DNA of 64,000 nt, from positions 3,129,455 to 3,193,454 of the forward strand of contig JANVCC010000048.1 in NCBI GenBank assembly GCA_025345505.1. The letters are read 5' to 3'. Shown one piece after another: positions 63,089 to 64,000 of this stretch. Within the stretch, counting starts at the first letter, position 1, and the number at the start of each line of letters is the position of its first letter. Source of the stretch: Todiramphus chloris collaris (lineage: Eukaryota; Chordata; Aves; Coraciiformes; Alcedinidae). The notes beneath the pieces were generated by a model that saw only the letters and a program-made list of their open reading frames with translations, made no database searches and had not been told where the DNA came from. The position numbers were made by a program, and so were the translations under genes.

Positions 63089-64000
63089 ATGGAGTGGAGT
63101 TACCTGTTGGAAATCGCCTCTCTGCTCGCCGCCCTGTCCCTGCTGCAGCGCGCTGGTTGCGCCGCCGCCTCGGCCGCCGCCGCCGCGTCGTCCTCCTCCT
63201 CCTCCTCCTCGGCCAAGGAGCTGTCGTGCCAGGAGATCACCGTGCCCCTCTGCAAGGGCATCGGCTACAACTACACCTACATGCCCAACCAGTTCAACCA
63301 CGACACGCAGGACGAGGCCGGGCTGGAGGTGCACCAGTTCTGGCCGCTGGTGGAGATCCAGTGCTCCAGCGACCTGCGGTTCTTCCTCTGCAGCATGTAC
63401 ACCCCTATCTGCCTGGAGGACTACAAGAAGCCGCTGCCGCCCTGCCGCAGCGTCTGCGAGCGGGCCAAGGCCGGCTGCGCCCCGCTCATGCGCCAGTACG
63501 GCTTCGCCTGGCCCGACAGGATGCGCTGCGACCGCCTCCCTGAGCAGGGCAGCCCGGACACGCTCTGCATGGACTACAACCGCACGGACCTCACCACGGC
63601 CGCCCCGCCGCCCGCCAAACCCCCGCTCCGCGGCGCCAAGCCCGGCGGCCCCGCCAAGGCTCCCCCCCCAGCCGCCGCCGCTCCGCCGGCCGAGGCCCCG
63701 CGCAAGCCGCGGCCGCCGCCGCCCTGCGAGCCGGGCTGCCAGTGCCGGGCGCCCATGGTGTCGGTGTCCAGCGAGAGGCACCCGCTCTACAACCGCGTCA
63801 AGACGGGGCAGATCGCCAACTGCGCCCTGCCCTGCCACAACCCCTATTTCAGCCCCGACGAGCGCGCCTTCACCGCCTTCTGGATCGGGCTCTGGTCCGT
63901 GCTCTGCTTCCTCTCCACCTTCGCCACCGTCTCCACCTTCCTCATCGACATGGAGCGCTTCAAGTATCCCGAGCGCCCCATCATCTTCCTGGCCGCCTGC
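63089..64000 (+). CDS. FZD8: Frizzled-8, Wnt receptor (5' part; 3' end beyond window)
   Basis: Seven-pass plasma-membrane receptor that binds lipid-modified Wnt ligands through an extracellular cysteine-rich domain and signals through Dishevelled, with LRP5/6 as co-receptor in the beta-catenin pathway. The 304 visible codons show a signal peptide (about 1-24), an Ala/Ser-rich spacer (25-42), and the frizzled CRD from C47 to C160 with all ten cysteines (47, 55, 92, 101, 108, 119, 123, 130, 147, 160). Sequons lie at N61 (NYT) and N164 (NRT). A Pro/Ala/Lys-rich linker (about 171-212) leads into a Cys-rich hinge (C213, C217, C219, C245, C249), TM1 (about 262-286) and the start of TM2 (about 297). 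The start is well supported: an in-frame TGA at 63038-63040 precedes it, and the context has A at -3 and G at +4. The reading frame is unbroken to the edge, as expected for an intronless gene. The near relative FZD5 is less likely: 'ITVPLCKGIGYNYTYMPNQ' and 'DYKKPLPPC' match FZD8, whereas FZD5 has 'PMCRGIGYNLTHMPNQ'. The C-terminal TM bundle and PDZ-binding tail are not visible. Confidence 0.97.
   Translation, partial: MEWSYLLEIASLLAALSLLQRAGCAAASAAAAASSSSSSSSAKELSCQEITVPLCKGIGYNYTYMPNQFNHDTQDEAGLEVHQFWPLVEIQCSSDLRFFLCSMYTPICLEDYKKPLPPCRSVCERAKAGCAPLMRQYGFAWPDRMRCDRLPEQGSPDTLCMDYNRTDLTTAAPPPAKPPLRGAKPGGPAKAPPPAAAAPPAEAPRKPRPPPPCEPGCQCRAPMVSVSSERHPLYNRVKTGQIANCALPCHNPYFSPDERAFTAFWIGLWSVLCFLSTFATVSTFLIDMERFKYPERPIIFLAAC

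Larger units (their letters stand above)
60100..64000. other. CpG island covering the FZD8 promoter, leader and first coding part
   Basis: From about 60,100 the base composition shifts from AT-rich to GC-rich, and CpG becomes frequent, most densely from about 60,400 to the end. The island begins more than 2 kb before the TATA box. This pattern is typical of developmental regulator genes. Embedded low-complexity tracts include an A-rich run (60528-60560), (GTTTT)n (60367-60390), (CT)n (61108-61126) and another A-rich run (62110-62155). Long open frames on both strands here result from scarce stop codons in GC-rich DNA and are not called as genes. A divergent noncoding transcript is possible, but nothing in the sequence proves one. 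Confidence 0.85.

Noticed and set aside
63013-63543. 176-codon + strand frame overlapping the FZD8 start
   Set aside because: Shifted reading of the frizzled CRD; the true frame shows all ten CRD cysteines.
62888-63838. 316-codon open frame on the minus strand over FZD8
   Set aside because: It is antisense to the well-supported FZD8 coding sequence and consists of low-complexity Gly/Arg/Ala repeats.

Overview
This window looks like bird genomic DNA. Old and young CR1 LINE fragments in both orientations are the dominant interspersed repeats. Several end in the avian CR1 3' terminus (ATTCTATGATTCTATGA-type, or its reverse complement). I recognise no SINE, Alu, L1 or endogenous retrovirus. The only gene I can support is at the right edge: the first 304 codons of frizzled-8 (FZD8), a Wnt receptor, on the + strand from 63089 and running off the window.

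Layout. From 1 to about 60,100 the sequence is AT-rich, gene-poor DNA. It contains eight younger avian CR1 pieces, including one 2.1-kb copy at 45535-47628 that carries broken reverse-transcriptase coding sequence. It also holds two very diverged CR1-like pieces, four copies of an older CR1-type family, microsatellites, homopolymer runs and a few short perfect hairpins. I found no exon, tRNA, rRNA or CRISPR there. Open frames in this part are short, often lack an ATG, and look like chance or CR1 remnants. From about 60,100 to 64,000 the base composition changes to a long CpG island. It holds a core promoter (GC box plus TATAAATA at 62315), an inferred 5' leader of about 740 nt with one 9-codon upstream ORF, and the FZD8 start codon.

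Interpretation. Frizzled-8 is a single-exon gene in vertebrates, and as I recall it borders a gene desert on its 5' side in mammals. A 60-kb gene-free 5' flank therefore fits the locus. Such flanks usually carry long-range enhancers. Several repeat-free stretches rich in TAAT-type motifs are named in the findings as candidates, but conservation cannot be tested from one sequence. I found no convincing undescribed system. The best leads are the uORF in the FZD8 leader, the Ala/Ser expansion and altered linker in FZD8, the candidate enhancer stretches, a recurrent GGTTTGGGGTTTTTTT motif, and several hairpins.
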